Source: Thioalkalivibrio sp. ALJ3 (GTDB lineage Bacteria > Pseudomonadota > Gammaproteobacteria > Ectothiorhodospirales > Ectothiorhodospiraceae). Taken from it: DNA of 64,000 nucleotides. The notes under the pieces were generated by a model. It was given only the letters and a program-made list of their open reading frames with translations. It was not told the origin of the DNA and made no database searches. Of the stretch, positions 10,423-19,129 are shown one piece after another. A program made the translations under genes and the position numbers. The stretch is from positions 1-64,000 of the forward strand of contig NZ_KB897907.1 of the NCBI RefSeq assembly GCF_000377205.1. The letters run 5' to 3'. Position 1 is the stretch's first letter. Each line of letters starts with the position of its first letter.

Positions 10423-10769
10423 TGGAAGTCGTCATGTCCTTCGTGATCGGCGGCATGTATGCCGCTGCGATCTACATGATGCTGCGGCGTTCGATCGTCA
10501 AGCTGGTGATCGGCCTCGTACTGTTGTCGAACGCCGCCAACCTGCTGATCTTCACGATGGCCGGAATGCTGCCGGGCGCCCCGCCGCTGATCCCGCCGGG
10601 CGCCACGATGCCCGAGGGGTTGTCCGCCGATCCGCTGGCACAGGCGGTGGTGCTGACCGCGATCGTGATCGGCTTCGGCGTGCTGGCCTTCGCCGTGGTG
10701 TTGATCCATCGCGCCTACGAGGTCGTGAAGGCCGATGACATGGACCAGATGAAGGACACGGATCGATGA
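10422..10769 (+). CDS. mrpC: Mrp antiporter subunit C (NuoK-like)
   Basis: A 115-aa three-helix protein homologous to NuoK of complex I. The motif [37 protein letters not shown] and a charged C-terminal tail are typical of MrpC. The start at 10422 shares one base with the mrpB stop. A longer frame open from 9981 runs antiparallel in register through mrpB and is not the gene. The stop overlaps the mrpD start (ATGA). Confidence 0.93.
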   Translation: MEVVMSFVIGGMYAAAIYMMLRRSIVKLVIGLVLLSNAANLLIFTMAGMLPGAPPLIPPGATMPEGLSADPLAQAVVLTAIVIGFGVLAFAVVLIHRAYEVVKADDMDQMKDTDR

Positions 10770-12271
10770 ATATGTCCGTTGCCCTTCCGGTCATCATCCC
10801 GCTGCTCGCCGGCGCGCTGTCGGTGATGTTCTGGCGCTCGCATTTCGCCCAGCGCGCGCTGGGTGTGCTCGGCACAGGTGCGATGCTGGCAGCCACCGTC
10901 TGGCTGCTGCTGGAGACCTGGGAACACGGCCACATCGTGATGGAGATGGGTTCCTGGCCGGCACCGTTCGGGATTGTGCTGGTGTCCGACATGCTGGCCG
11001 CGATCATGGTGGTGCTGAGCGGCATCATCGGGTTTGCGACGGCGGTCTACTCCCTGTCCGGCATCGGCAAGATGTCGGAGAAGTTCGGCTACTATCCCCT
11101 GCTGCACCTGCTGCTGGCGGGGGTGAACGGCGCGTTCCTGACCGGCGACATCTTCAACCTCTACGTCTGGTTCGAGGTGATGCTGGTCGCGTCCTTCGCG
11201 TTGCTGATCCTGGGTGGTGAGCGCGCGCAGATGGAAGGGGCGATCAAGTACGTCACCCTGAACCTGCTGTCGTCGATGATTTTCCTGACTGCGATCGGCC
11301 TGACCTACGGTCTGACCGGTACGCTGAACATGGCGGACATCGGCGACAAGCTCTCCACGGTGGAGGATACCGGGCTGATCACCGTGATCGCGATGCTGTA
11401 TCTGGTCGCGTTCGGGGTGAAGGCGGCGGCCTTCCCGTTCTTCTTCTGGCTGCCGGCGTCCTATCACACGCCGAAGGTCGCGGTCTCCGCGCTGTTCGCG
11501 GGCCTGCTGACCAAGGTCGGGGTGTATGCGCTGTTCCGTGTGTTCACGCTGATCTTTAACCAGGATGTGGATTACACCCACGAGATCCTGCTGTGGGTCG
11601 CTGCGGCCACGATGCTGACCGGCGTGCTCGGGGCGGCCGCCCACTACGAGTTCCGGCGCATCCTGTCGTTTCACATCATCAGCCAGATCGGCTACATGAT
11701 CATGGGACTGGCGTTGTTTACGCCGCTGGCGCTGGTGGGTGGCGTGTTCTACATCATGCACCATATCATCGTGAAGGCGAATCTGTTCCTGATCAGCGGG
11801 ATTACCTTCGTGATGAAGGGCACCCATGAGCTCAAGCACATGGGGGGCATCTACCGCACGAACCCGATGCTGGGGGTGCTGTTCCTGATTCCGGCGCTGT
11901 CGCTGGCGGGTCTGCCACCGCTGTCCGGGTTTTTCGCCAAGTTCATCATCATCCGCGCGGGCATCGAGGCCGAAGCCTACTGGGTCGTGGCCGTGGCACT
12001 GGTGGTTGGTCTGCTGACGCTCTATTCGATGATCAAGATCTGGGCCGAGGTGTTCTGGAAGGCGCAGCCGGAAGGGGTCGAAGACGAGCTCCGTGATGTC
12101 AGCTCCGGCCCGATGATCTGGATGTGGGTGCCGGTGATCATGCTCGCGCTGATGACCGTGGCCATCGGCCTGTACGGCGAGCCGATCTATCAGATGGCGG
12201 CGATGTCGGCGGAACAGTTGCTGGATCCGTCGCAGTACATCGAGGCGGTCCTCGGGGAGGCACGGCAATGA
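10766..12271 (+). CDS. mrpD: Mrp antiporter subunit D (NuoN/NuoM-like)
   Basis: A 501-aa antiporter-like subunit with about 14 membrane helices. The proton-path residues of the family are present: Glu137 in [12 protein letters not shown] and Lys219 in [22 protein letters not shown]. MrpA and MrpD together form the ion-translocating core. It overlaps mrpC and mrpE by ATGA junctions. No residue characteristic of NADH coupling is expected, since Mrp lacks a redox arm. Confidence 0.95.
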   Translation: MNMSVALPVIIPLLAGALSVMFWRSHFAQRALGVLGTGAMLAATVWLLLETWEHGHIVMEMGSWPAPFGIVLVSDMLAAIMVVLSGIIGFATAVYSLSGIGKMSEKFGYYPLLHLLLAGVNGAFLTGDIFNLYVWFEVMLVASFALLILGGERAQMEGAIKYVTLNLLSSMIFLTAIGLTYGLTGTLNMADIGDKLSTVEDTGLITVIAMLYLVAFGVKAAAFPFFFWLPASYHTPKVAVSALFAGLLTKVGVYALFRVFTLIFNQDVDYTHEILLWVAAATMLTGVLGAAAHYEFRRILSFHIISQIGYMIMGLALFTPLALVGGVFYIMHHIIVKANLFLISGITFVMKGTHELKHMGGIYRTNPMLGVLFLIPALSLAGLPPLSGFFAKFIIIRAGIEAEAYWVVAVALVVGLLTLYSMIKIWAEVFWKAQPEGVEDELRDVSSGPMIWMWVPVIMLALMTVAIGLYGEPIYQMAAMSAEQLLDPSQYIEAVLGEARQ

Positions 12272-12741
12272 TCGCGCTGACCTGGAATATCGCGCTGGCC
12301 CTGATCTGGGTGTTCCTGACCGGCAACTTCACCGGGGGCAACCTACTGATCGGTTTCTTCCTCGGCTATGTCCTGCTGGCATTCGCACTGCGCGACATGC
12401 CGGCGTTTGCGAGCTACGCCCGCCGGGTGCCCCGATTCTTTGCCTTCATTGGGTTCTTCCTGTGGGAGTTGTTCCTGTCGAACCTGAAGGTCGCCTACGA
12501 TGTCATCACGCCCACGCACCACATGGTGCCGGGCGTGATCGCCTTCCCGCTGGATGCACAGACCGATGGCGAGATCACCATCGTCGCGAACCTGATCTCG
12601 CTGACGCCGGGTACGCTGAGTCTTGACGTATCCACAGACCGGAAGGTGCTCTACATCCATGTGATGTACCTGGAAGACCGCGACGCGGTGATCCGCTCGA
12701 TCAAGTATCTGGAACACCGGGCCCTGGAGGTCCTGCGTTAG
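12268..12741 (+). CDS. mrpE: Mrp antiporter subunit E
   Basis: A 157-aa MrpE-family protein. Two or three N-terminal helices (TWNIALALIWVFLTGNFTGGNLLIGF) lead into FLWELFLSNLKVAYDVITP and a small soluble domain with the family motif LISLTPGTLSLDV. The ATG at 12268 overlaps the mrpD stop. In other bacteria MrpE is needed for full antiport rate. It ends 11 bp before mrpF. Confidence 0.93.
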   Translation: MIALTWNIALALIWVFLTGNFTGGNLLIGFFLGYVLLAFALRDMPAFASYARRVPRFFAFIGFFLWELFLSNLKVAYDVITPTHHMVPGVIAFPLDAQTDGEITIVANLISLTPGTLSLDVSTDRKVLYIHVMYLEDRDAVIRSIKYLEHRALEVLR

Positions 12742-12752
12742 CGGGGGCACAG

Positions 12753-13028
12753 ATGTTCGAAATCGCCATCATCGTCGCCAATGTCCTGCTCAGTATCTCG
12801 CTGGTGCTGGGGTTCTGGCGTCTCTATCTGGGGCCGACGCTGCCCGACCGGGTGGTGGCGCTGGAGCTGATCGCGTCGCTGACCATCGGCTTTATCGCCG
12901 TGTACGTGATATCCAGTGGCCGGACCCCGTTCATCGACGTGGCCATGGTCCTGGCGCTGACCGCATTCCTCGCCGCGATCGGCTTTGCCCGCTATCTGGA
13001 GAAAGGGGGGCACCGCGAAGATGATTGA
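12753..13028 (+). CDS. mrpF: Mrp antiporter subunit F
   Basis: A 91-aa, three-helix MrpF protein. The conserved segment RLYLGPTLPDRVVALELIAS follows the first helix, and FIDVAMVLALTAFLAAIGFARYLEKG ends the protein. The family is related to bile-acid/cholate efflux proteins and is an obligate part of the Mrp complex. The 3' end overlaps mrpG by 8 bp. Confidence 0.93.
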   Translation: MFEIAIIVANVLLSISLVLGFWRLYLGPTLPDRVVALELIASLTIGFIAVYVISSGRTPFIDVAMVLALTAFLAAIGFARYLEKGGHREDD

Positions 13029-13416
13029 GTTGATTACGGGCTTTTTCCTGGTCTCCGGCGCTGCGTTCATGGTGGTCGCGGCACTCGGGCTGGTGCGCAT
13101 GCCGGATCTCCCCATGCGGCTGCATGCCACGACCAAGGCCGGAGTGCTTGGTGCCGGTCTGATGATGGTCGGTGTGGCCATCTACTTTGGAGAGGGGGGG
13201 GTGACCGCCCGTGCGGTGGCCGTAATCGGCTTTCTGCTGCTGACCGCCCCGGTGGCCGCGCATGCCATCGGCCGCGCTGGGTATTTCGTCGGTGTTCCGC
13301 TGTGGGAGCGTACGCGTTCCGACGAGCTGAAGGGGCGCTACGACGAAAAGACGCACACGCTCGCCTCGCCGCCGGAGATGAACGAGTCCTCGCCGGACGA
13401 CGAACCCCGTCGGTAG
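13021..13416 (+). CDS. mrpG: Mrp antiporter subunit G
   Basis: A 131-aa MnhG/PhaG-type subunit, last of the operon. It contains the conserved ALGLVRMPDLPMRLHATTKAG stretch, related to a NuoJ-like helix bundle, then LLTAPVAAHAIGRAGYFVGVPLW. The hydrophilic C-terminal tail of about 35 residues is variable in the family. ATG at 13021 lies inside the mrpF end, giving tight coupling. Confidence 0.92.
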   Translation: MIELITGFFLVSGAAFMVVAALGLVRMPDLPMRLHATTKAGVLGAGLMMVGVAIYFGEGGVTARAVAVIGFLLLTAPVAAHAIGRAGYFVGVPLWERTRSDELKGRYDEKTHTLASPPEMNESSPDDEPRR

Positions 13417-13438
13417 GGCTCGCTACGGCGTGATCCAT

Positions 13439-13464
13439 AAAAAGCCGGGACACAAGGTCCCGGC
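13439..13464 (-). terminator. Rho-independent terminator for the SOR-like gene
   Basis: On the minus strand an 8-bp perfect GC-rich stem (GCCGGGAC / GTCCCGGC) with a 5-nt loop is followed directly by TTTTT. It lies about 60 bp beyond the stop of the minus-strand gene at 13524, between convergent transcripts. On the plus strand there is no U-tract, so it is a one-way terminator for the leftward gene. Confidence 0.8.
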
Positions 13465-13523
13465 AATGGGCACAGTCGCAGGAAAGAAGTACGACTGGAG
13501 GTCACTCTGTCATCAGCACGGGC

Positions 13524-13976
13524 TCAGGCCGCCTGATGGGTTTCCTTCGCCTCGCGGGCGGCCTTGGCCTCTTCCGGGGAATACGCCGCACCCGACCAGA
13601 GCATCTCGTAGGCGATCTCTTCGTTACCGTTTTCGCACAGCTCCAGGACCTCCTGGAAAAGCGGCTGGAAGGTCTCGCTTTGGTGCGAGGCCTCGTGCTC
13701 CTCGAAGCTGCGCCAGAAGGTGATGATCAGCGCCTCCTTGTCCTTCATCGGGCTCTCCACGGCTTGGCCGATGGTGGAGCCTTCGTTGGATACGGCTCCG
13801 GAGTTCAGCGCGACGAAGCCGCCAACGAAGCCGGTATCCGAGTGATAGGTCTTCACGTTTTCGCACAGCATGGCGACACGCTCCTGCAGGTCATCGATGC
13901 TGTACTCCGGCTTCAGGATCACCCGGTTGATGGTGACGACGCCGTCGGCCGGGAAGTTGTGGATCAGTTGGCTCAT
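13524..13976 (-). CDS. Small sulfur oxygenase/reductase-like protein (dimeric alpha-beta barrel)
   Basis: A 150-aa soluble protein of the ABM/dimeric alpha-beta-barrel fold. From memory of archaeal SOR, the order of motifs fits: a cysteine (Cys38) before a GFVGGFVALNSG strand resembles the persulfidated Cys31 region of SOR, and FWRSFEEHEASH (His94, His98) resembles the H-x3-H iron ligands. Cys114 may correspond to the second SOR cysteine pair. The third iron ligand (Glu) is not clearly placed, and the protein is half the usual SOR length, so activity is unproven. A consensus AGGAGG precedes the ATG. It is divergent from the ArsR-rhodanese gene. Confidence 0.6.
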   Translation of the reverse strand: MSQLIHNFPADGVVTINRVILKPEYSIDDLQERVAMLCENVKTYHSDTGFVGGFVALNSGAVSNEGSTIGQAVESPMKDKEALIITFWRSFEEHEASHQSETFQPLFQEVLELCENGNEEIAYEMLWSGAAYSPEEAKAAREAKETHQAA

Positions 13977-14173
13977 GGTTGTCCTCCTTTCGGGAACGGG
14001 TGCCCAGCTGCGGGCACGGCTTGTCGGTTAGTTAGTTAACAACTGCTAATGAATAGTTCCCGAGTAATTTACTCAAGAATGGGCAGGGCACAACATGACC
14101 GCGTTCCCGCTTGGGCCTTGCACCTCGGGGCGGTGCGGTCTACCTTGCCGACTTCCCCATCTGGAATGCGTTC
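13977..14173. promoter_or_regulatory. Divergent regulatory region of SOR-like and ArsR-rhodanese genes
   Basis: A 197-bp AT-richer spacer between two divergent genes. It holds a perfect palindrome GAGTAA-T-TTACTC at 14062-14074 and a direct TTAG repeat near 14028-14036. An ArsR-type repressor commonly binds such inverted repeats, so autoregulation and shared control of both genes is likely. No single promoter could be assigned with confidence. Confidence 0.5.
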
Positions 14174-14842
14174 ATGTCCGATCGCGAACTGAAGGATTTG
14201 CTCTATGACCAGGTCGCACGAATCGGCAAGGCGGCGTCCAGTCCGAAACGACTGGAACTGATCGAGATCCTGGTTCAGGGCGAGAAGAGCGTTGATCACC
14301 TCGCGGCGGATGCACAGATCAGCGTCAAGCTGGCCAGCGCCCACCTGAAAGAGCTTCGGCAGGCCCATCTTGTCGAATCCCGGCGCGAAGGGCGACGCAT
14401 TTTCTATCGCCTGGCAGACCCGCGTGTCGCGGACTTCTGGGTCGTTTTGCGGGAGCTGGCCGAGAGCCGGTTGCTGGAGTTGCAGGGCGCCGTGCGCGAT
14501 ATGGCGGCCAGCGCCGGCGATATGGTCCCGCTGAGCGGTCGGGAGTTGCTGGAGCAGGCACGCAAGGGCGAGATCATCGTGCTGGACGTTCGCCCGGACA
14601 CCGAGTACGCCACCGCGCATCTGCCACATGCCCGCTCCATCCCGCTGCGCGAGTTGAAACAACGTCTGGACGAACTGGCGCCGGATGTCCCGGTGGTCGC
14701 GTACTGCCGGGGGCCGTATTGCCTGATGGCGCGCGACGCGGTTGCGATTCTGGGCGAGCATGGTTTCCGCGCGGTCCGTCTTGATGAAGGCGTGGCCGAA
14801 TGGCGCCATCAGGGGCTCCCCCTGGAACAAGGGAAACACTAG
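14174..14842 (+). CDS. ArsR-family regulator fused to a rhodanese domain
   Basis: A 222-aa two-domain protein. Residues 10-90 form a winged-helix ArsR/SmtB domain (SPKRLELIEILVQGEKSVDHLA, SVKLASAHLKELRQAHLVESR). Residues 118-218 form a rhodanese domain with DVRPDTEYATAHLPHA and the active-site loop CRGPYC (Cys178, Cys183). The DNA-binding half has no cysteine, which argues against metal sensing; a persulfide signal read by the rhodanese loop is plausible. Neighbours (SOR-like protein, persulfide dioxygenase, MFS) fit a sulfane-sulfur regulon. The final GKH and stop lie inside a repeat-end palindrome. Confidence 0.9.
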   Translation: MSDRELKDLLYDQVARIGKAASSPKRLELIEILVQGEKSVDHLAADAQISVKLASAHLKELRQAHLVESRREGRRIFYRLADPRVADFWVVLRELAESRLLELQGAVRDMAASAGDMVPLSGRELLEQARKGEIIVLDVRPDTEYATAHLPHARSIPLRELKQRLDELAPDVPVVAYCRGPYCLMARDAVAILGEHGFRAVRLDEGVAEWRHQGLPLEQGKH

Positions 14843-14854
14843 TTAATGTTTCCC
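14831..14854. repeat. Short palindrome resembling joined ends of the dispersed repeat
   Basis: GGGAAACA and TGTTTCCC arms (14831-14838 and 14847-14854) match the outer ends of the elements at 24750 and 27558, separated by only 8 bp. It contains the stop codon of the regulator gene and encodes its last residues GKH. It could serve as a weak hairpin at the gene end. The following sequence to about 15000 shows no gene. Confidence 0.65.
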
Positions 14855-15006
14855 TAGACCCCTCCGGGCGCTGAAGCCGCCTTGTGGTGGCGATGCCGGT
14901 TCGCTTACTCCGCGTCAGCGCCCCTAACGGCAACGCCTGCCCCGCGTGCAGTCGGGCGTTCGTCCGTTTCCTGCGCTGGACCCCATCTGCATTGGTCAGA
15001 ACATAT

Positions 15007-15058
15007 TTGACATCCCCTCGGCTGCGGAATAGTCTTTATTCTAAAGAATATTAGACTA
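15007..15058 (+). promoter_or_regulatory. Promoter with ArsR-type operator upstream of persulfide dioxygenase
   Basis: A consensus -35 TTGACA (15007-15012) is followed after 17 bp by TAGTCT (15030-15035) as a weak -10. That -10 is the left arm of a 29-bp AT-rich imperfect palindrome (15030-15058; TAGTCTTTATTCT against the complement of AGAATATTAGACTA). A repressor bound there would block RNA polymerase. The nearby ArsR-rhodanese protein is the obvious candidate. It is the only strongly AT-rich stretch in this 333-bp gap; the rest contains no gene. Confidence 0.65.
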
Positions 15059-15175
15059 AAACCGTGCCCGCCGGGGTCCGTTCGGTTGCGGAGGGGCTTC
15101 CCCGGTATGGAAGCAACCGTATTCCCATTCTCGCCGGATCCTTGTTGTCATCATGGATGATCCAGGAGGTATGTC

Positions 15176-15910
15176 ATGTTTTTCCGTCAGTTGCCGACTA
15201 CAGAATCGTCATTGTCCTATCTCTTTGGGTGCGGGTCGCTCGGCAAGGCAATCGCAGTGGACGTCGTCGAGGGTGATCAAGAGTGGTTCCTGGAGCAGGC
15301 GCGCCAGATCGGCGTCGAGATCACGCACGTGATCGATACCCATGTGCACGCCGATCACTATTCCGGTGGACGTGATCTGGCAGAGCGTGCCGGCGCGAAG
15401 TACTGCCTGCATGAATCGGATCGCGAGGTGGTCGAGTTCGATTTTCATCCCCTGCGCGACGGCGACCGGATCGAGGCCGGTAACGTCGAAGTAGAGGTTG
15501 TCCACACGCCGGGGCATACGGAGGACAGCGTGTGCCTGCTGGTGACCGACAAGCGTCGCGGCGGCCAGCCCTGGTTCGTGCTGACGGGTGACACGCTGTT
15601 TATCGGGAGCGTCGGGCGCCCCGACTTGGCCGGGCAGGAGCGCGAGATGGCCGGGCGGCTCTACGACAGCTTGCATCAGCGGCTGCTGGGGCTGCCGGAT
15701 GAGCTCGAGATCTATCCGGGCCACTATGCCGGAAGCGCCTGCGGCGCGGGTCTGTCGGGCAAGCCGTCCTCCACCCTGGGTTTCGAGAAACGCTTTAACC
15801 CGGGGCTCGCATTCAGCGATCGCGATGCGTTCGTCGACTTCCTGACGAGTGACATCCCCCCGCGACCGGCGGGCATGGATGCCTATGTAGCGGCCAATAT
15901 CGCGGCCTGA
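15176..15910 (+). CDS. Persulfide dioxygenase-like metallo-beta-lactamase-fold protein (ETHE1/SDO type)
   Basis: A 244-aa MBL-fold enzyme expected to oxidise glutathione persulfide to sulfite with a mononuclear iron. It has HVHADH (His56, His58, Asp60, His61), PGHTEDS (His114), GDTLF (Asp139) and the GRPDLAG stretch typical of ETHE1/BLH enzymes rather than glyoxalase II. The ATG follows AGGAGG closely. It sits between a regulated promoter and an MFS gene with a 23-bp gap, probably one transcript. Which persulfide it uses is not visible. Confidence 0.85.
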   Translation: MFFRQLPTTESSLSYLFGCGSLGKAIAVDVVEGDQEWFLEQARQIGVEITHVIDTHVHADHYSGGRDLAERAGAKYCLHESDREVVEFDFHPLRDGDRIEAGNVEVEVVHTPGHTEDSVCLLVTDKRRGGQPWFVLTGDTLFIGSVGRPDLAGQEREMAGRLYDSLHQRLLGLPDELEIYPGHYAGSACGAGLSGKPSSTLGFEKRFNPGLAFSDRDAFVDFLTSDIPPRPAGMDAYVAANIAA

Positions 15911-15933
15911 GTAGCGCAAGACAAGGAACTCTG

Positions 15934-17253
15934 ATGAGCGATCCATCCAGGGCCGCGCAGGCTTATGAACACCTGACCCACGGGATCCGCGAGAACCTCG
16001 CGCAGTTCGGGCAGCAGCTGATCCAGGTCTTCTTTGTCGGCCTGACGATCGGGATGATGCGCACCGTCATCCCGGCGCTGGCCGAGGACGAGTTCGGCGT
16101 GGCCGAGGGCTCGTTCATGCTGTTGACTGCGTTCGTCGTCGCATTCGGCGTGGTCAAGGGCGTGCTCAATTTCGTGGCCGGACGCCTGTCCGAGCGCATG
16201 GGGCGCAAGACCGTGCTGATGCTCGGCTGGATCGCGGCCATCCCGATCCCGTTCATGATCCTGTACGCCCCGTCCTGGAGCTGGATCGTGGCCGCCACCA
16301 TCCTGCTGGGCGTGAACCAGGGGCTCGCCTGGTCGATGACCCAGACCGCGAAGATGGACATCACCCGGGGCGACGAACGCGGCTTCACCATGGGCATGAA
16401 CGAGTTCTCCGGCTATGTCGGGGTGGCCGTGGCCGGGATCGTGACCGGCTATATGGCCGCAGCCCTCGGGCCGCGCATGGGGGTGTTCGTATTCGGCGTA
16501 GTCGTGATCGCGATCGCGATCTTGATGACCGCACTGTGGGTGCGCGAGACCCTGGACTGGGCCAGGGCCGAGGGGGCACGGCATGCCGCCGGGCAATCCA
16601 CCGGTCCACAACCGCGCTATCCCAAATCCATCGCCGATAAACCGACCACCTGGGAGGTGTTCACGCTGATGTCCTGGCGTGACCGGCGCATGGCCGCGTT
16701 CAGCCAGGCGGGCCTGGTGGAGAAGTTCGTCGATGCCCTGGTCTGGGTGTTCTATCCGGTATTCCTGTATCAGCAGGGACTGAGCCTGGCCGCGATTGGC
16801 TGGGTCGTCGGGATCTACGGCTTTGTCTGGGGTGGCTCGCAATTCGCCACCGGCAAGCTCTCCGACCATGTGGGACGGATGCAGCCCATCGTCTGGGGCA
16901 TGTGGATCTGCGGCGCGGGCGTGGCCCTTACGCTGCTTGGCGAGGGGGTCATCTGGTGGTCGTTCGCGGCGGCTGTAACCGGCTTTGGCATGGCCCTGCT
17001 GTATCCCAATCTGAGCGCGGCGGTCGCCGATATCGCCCATCCAAACTGGCGTGGCTCGGCGATCGGCACCTACCGCTTCTGGCGCGATCTCGGCTACGGC
17101 GTTGGTGCGCTGGGTCTGGGGATTGTGGCCCACATCGGGGGCTCGGTCACGTGGGGCTTCTGGTTCGTGGCCATCGCCATGTTCCTGTCCGGCGCGCTGG
17201 TGCTGCTGTGGGGGGAGGAGACCCACCCGCGGCTGAATCCCGAGAAGGATTAG
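15934..17253 (+). CDS. MFS transporter
   Basis: A 439-aa major facilitator protein with two six-helix halves. The loop 2-3 signature appears as AGRLSERMGRK, and its second-half counterpart as TGKLSDHVGR. A hydrophilic linker lies near residues 205-240. It is co-oriented 23 bp after the persulfide dioxygenase gene, so export or uptake of a sulfur compound is plausible, but the substrate cannot be inferred from sequence. RBS AAGGA is present. Confidence 0.88.
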   Translation: MSDPSRAAQAYEHLTHGIRENLAQFGQQLIQVFFVGLTIGMMRTVIPALAEDEFGVAEGSFMLLTAFVVAFGVVKGVLNFVAGRLSERMGRKTVLMLGWIAAIPIPFMILYAPSWSWIVAATILLGVNQGLAWSMTQTAKMDITRGDERGFTMGMNEFSGYVGVAVAGIVTGYMAAALGPRMGVFVFGVVVIAIAILMTALWVRETLDWARAEGARHAAGQSTGPQPRYPKSIADKPTTWEVFTLMSWRDRRMAAFSQAGLVEKFVDALVWVFYPVFLYQQGLSLAAIGWVVGIYGFVWGGSQFATGKLSDHVGRMQPIVWGMWICGAGVALTLLGEGVIWWSFAAAVTGFGMALLYPNLSAAVADIAHPNWRGSAIGTYRFWRDLGYGVGALGLGIVAHIGGSVTWGFWFVAIAMFLSGALVLLWGEETHPRLNPEKD

Positions 17254-17272
17254 GTCCGTACGTGCGGCGCGC

Positions 17273-17731
17273 CTACCAGCGCGCCTTGTCCCACATCTCG
17301 GGATTGGCCCAGAAGCGGGCATTCAGCCAGTCCGGCGTCAGCTTGTAGTCGTACAGGCTGGTGCGGTAGACCGCATGATCCGGTGCGGCCGATTCGGCGT
17401 CCAGGTCGCGGCGAAAGCCCAGTGCCAGAAAGTCGTTCAGCCCCCAGCGTTCGTCGTCCAGCCGATGCAGGATCAGGACCTCGTCGGCCCAGCGATCCCG
17501 CAGCCCGCCGAGCAGGTGCTGGCCGGTCGGGATATCCAGCTCGCTGAGGGTGTCCAGTAGCAGGACCATTGGCACGCGGGATTCGGGTGGGTGTTCGAGA
17601 AAGACCTCCACGGTGATCTGTTCCAGCCCCGGTGGGCTGTCCGGTGGCTTGGCCCCGGCCGCGAGCAGAAGGGCCCGACCTTCGCGCAGGCGGCGCGGCA
17701 GATGTCGGCGCAGGGCATCAATGTCGATCAA
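17273..17731 (-). CDS. DUF6231-like conserved protein
   Basis: A 152-aa soluble protein resembling the DUF6231 family of gammaproteobacteria; function unknown. Visible features are a Leu-rich core (VPMVLLLDTLSELDIPTGQHLLGGLRD in two parts), a WGLNDFLALGF stretch and a C-terminus rich in aromatic residues ending MWDKARW. No signal peptide or membrane segment is present. It converges on the MFS gene with a 19-bp gap and is divergent from the cNMP-binding gene. Family assignment is from memory and moderate. Confidence 0.65.
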   Translation of the reverse strand: MIDIDALRRHLPRRLREGRALLLAAGAKPPDSPPGLEQITVEVFLEHPPESRVPMVLLLDTLSELDIPTGQHLLGGLRDRWADEVLILHRLDDERWGLNDFLALGFRRDLDAESAAPDHAVYRTSLYDYKLTPDWLNARFWANPEMWDKARW

Positions 17732-17835
17732 CGCAGGCCTCCTTGGTGATTCCCGTCGCCTGTGCCGACGGCGCGTTCGTTATACTCTAAATCACTCCCA
17801 CTTCTACTGCGGACCCGTCAGAAGGAAGCCCCCTC

Positions 17836-18318
17836 ATGTCCAAGGAACTGCTGACCGAATTCCTCTCCAAGCACCCGATCTCCGCGTCCCTGACGCCTGC
17901 GGAGGTCGAAGTCCTGCTCGAATACCTGGAGGTGGTGGAGACCCACCACAAGCAGGTGATCGCGGATATCGGCGAGGTGGGCGAGTCGCTGTTCTTCGTG
18001 GTGAGCGGGACGGCCGCGCTGTATCACGACGACGGCAGCCAGGAAATCGAGGTGGGCCGCATGCAGACCGGCGAGCTGGCCGGTTCGATGTCGTTCTTTG
18101 ACCGCGTGCCGCGCGGCGTGCGCATGCGTGCACTGAGCGACAAGACACGGCTGCTGCGCCTGTCGCGCTCGATGTACGACCGCCTGCGGGTGGAGAACCC
18201 GTATATCGCGGTGAACCTGCTGGAGTTCGCGATCATCAGCCTGGATCACCTGATCCGCCGGGTCTCCGAGGATGTGGCGACCTACGCCCACTACCTCTAT
18301 TCCCCGGGCAAGAAGTAA
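17836..18318 (+). CDS. Cyclic-nucleotide-binding-domain protein
   Basis: A 160-aa protein that is essentially one Crp-type effector domain (residues 15-130, with VGESLFFVVSGTAALYHDDG, MQTGELAGSMSFFD and RVPRGVRMRALSDK). A short helical tail follows and there is no helix-turn-helix. It cannot bind DNA by the Crp route, so it is probably a sensor or partner protein. The phosphate-binding arginine motif of true cAMP sites is not obvious. RBS GAAGGAAG precedes the ATG. The ydcF-like gene follows after 17 bp. Confidence 0.82.
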   Translation: MSKELLTEFLSKHPISASLTPAEVEVLLEYLEVVETHHKQVIADIGEVGESLFFVVSGTAALYHDDGSQEIEVGRMQTGELAGSMSFFDRVPRGVRMRALSDKTRLLRLSRSMYDRLRVENPYIAVNLLEFAIISLDHLIRRVSEDVATYAHYLYSPGKK

Positions 18319-18335
18319 ATCCCAGGGGACCGCCC

Positions 18336-19124
18336 ATGCTCGCGTCCCTGCAAACCATCGCGGAACATTTGCTGTTGCCGCCAGGGCTGGGCATCGCCCT
18401 GACGGTACTGGGTGTGCTGTTGTGGCGGGCTGACTGGCGTGGTGGTCGGCCGCTCCTGGCGCTTGGGCTACTGGCGCTGGTGCTGCCCAGCCTGCAGGTC
18501 GTGGCGCAACCCCTGGCTGATACGCTGGAACGCGAGGTTCGTGACAGCGTACTGGCGACCGGGCGGGCGGATGCGATCGTGATCCTGGGCGGTGGTCGCT
18601 GGGTGGGCCGTGCGGAGGACGCCGGACATGATGCCCTGAACCCCCGCACCCACGAGCGTGTGCGCGAGGGCGCGCGACTGCACCGTGCGACCAACCTGCC
18701 CATTGTGGTTTCGGGTGGGGCGCCGAGAGCGCTGTCCGGGCGGCGTTCGGAGGCGGAACTGATGGCCGCGACCCTGCAACAGGATCTCGGCGTCTCGGTG
18801 CGCTGGCTGGAGAATACCTCGCGCAACACCTGCGAGAACGCCACGCATACGCGCCAGCGCCTGCAGGGGCAGGGCGTGGAGGCCGTGCTCGTGGTGACCC
18901 AGGCGATGCATCTGCCGCGGGCCCTGAAGTGTTTCGAACGCGCCGGATTCGACGCCTATCCAGCGCCTGCCGGCTTTCGTGGTAGCACCGGTGACCCGCG
19001 CAGCCTGCGCGACTTTCTGCCCACGGCCGAGGCCATCGAGACCTCGCGCTTTGCCCTGCGCGAGTGGCTGGCGCGGGCGGTGTTGCCCCTGCGCGAACGT
19101 CAGCGCGGCAGTTCGGGAGACTGA
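18336..19124 (+). CDS. YdcF/ElyC/SanA family protein (DUF218)
   Basis: A 262-aa inner-membrane protein: two helices in residues 10-60, then a periplasmic DUF218 domain. Conserved elements include ADAIVILGGGR, LPIVVSGGAPR, SEAELMAATL, WLENTSRNTCENA and VLVVTQAMHLPRAL. Homologues ElyC and SanA act in envelope integrity and peptidoglycan or lipid-carrier metabolism. The stop is 5 bp before the GTG start of the YdbH-like gene, so the two are probably coupled. Confidence 0.87.
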   Translation: MLASLQTIAEHLLLPPGLGIALTVLGVLLWRADWRGGRPLLALGLLALVLPSLQVVAQPLADTLEREVRDSVLATGRADAIVILGGGRWVGRAEDAGHDALNPRTHERVREGARLHRATNLPIVVSGGAPRALSGRRSEAELMAATLQQDLGVSVRWLENTSRNTCENATHTRQRLQGQGVEAVLVVTQAMHLPRALKCFERAGFDAYPAPAGFRGSTGDPRSLRDFLPTAEAIETSRFALREWLARAVLPLRERQRGSSGD

Positions 19125-19129
19125 GGCCC

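Noticed and set aside
10715..12268. Open frame of over 500 codons antisense to mrpD
   Set aside because: His/Gln/Arg-rich composition typical of antisense GC-rich frames; mrpD is certain.
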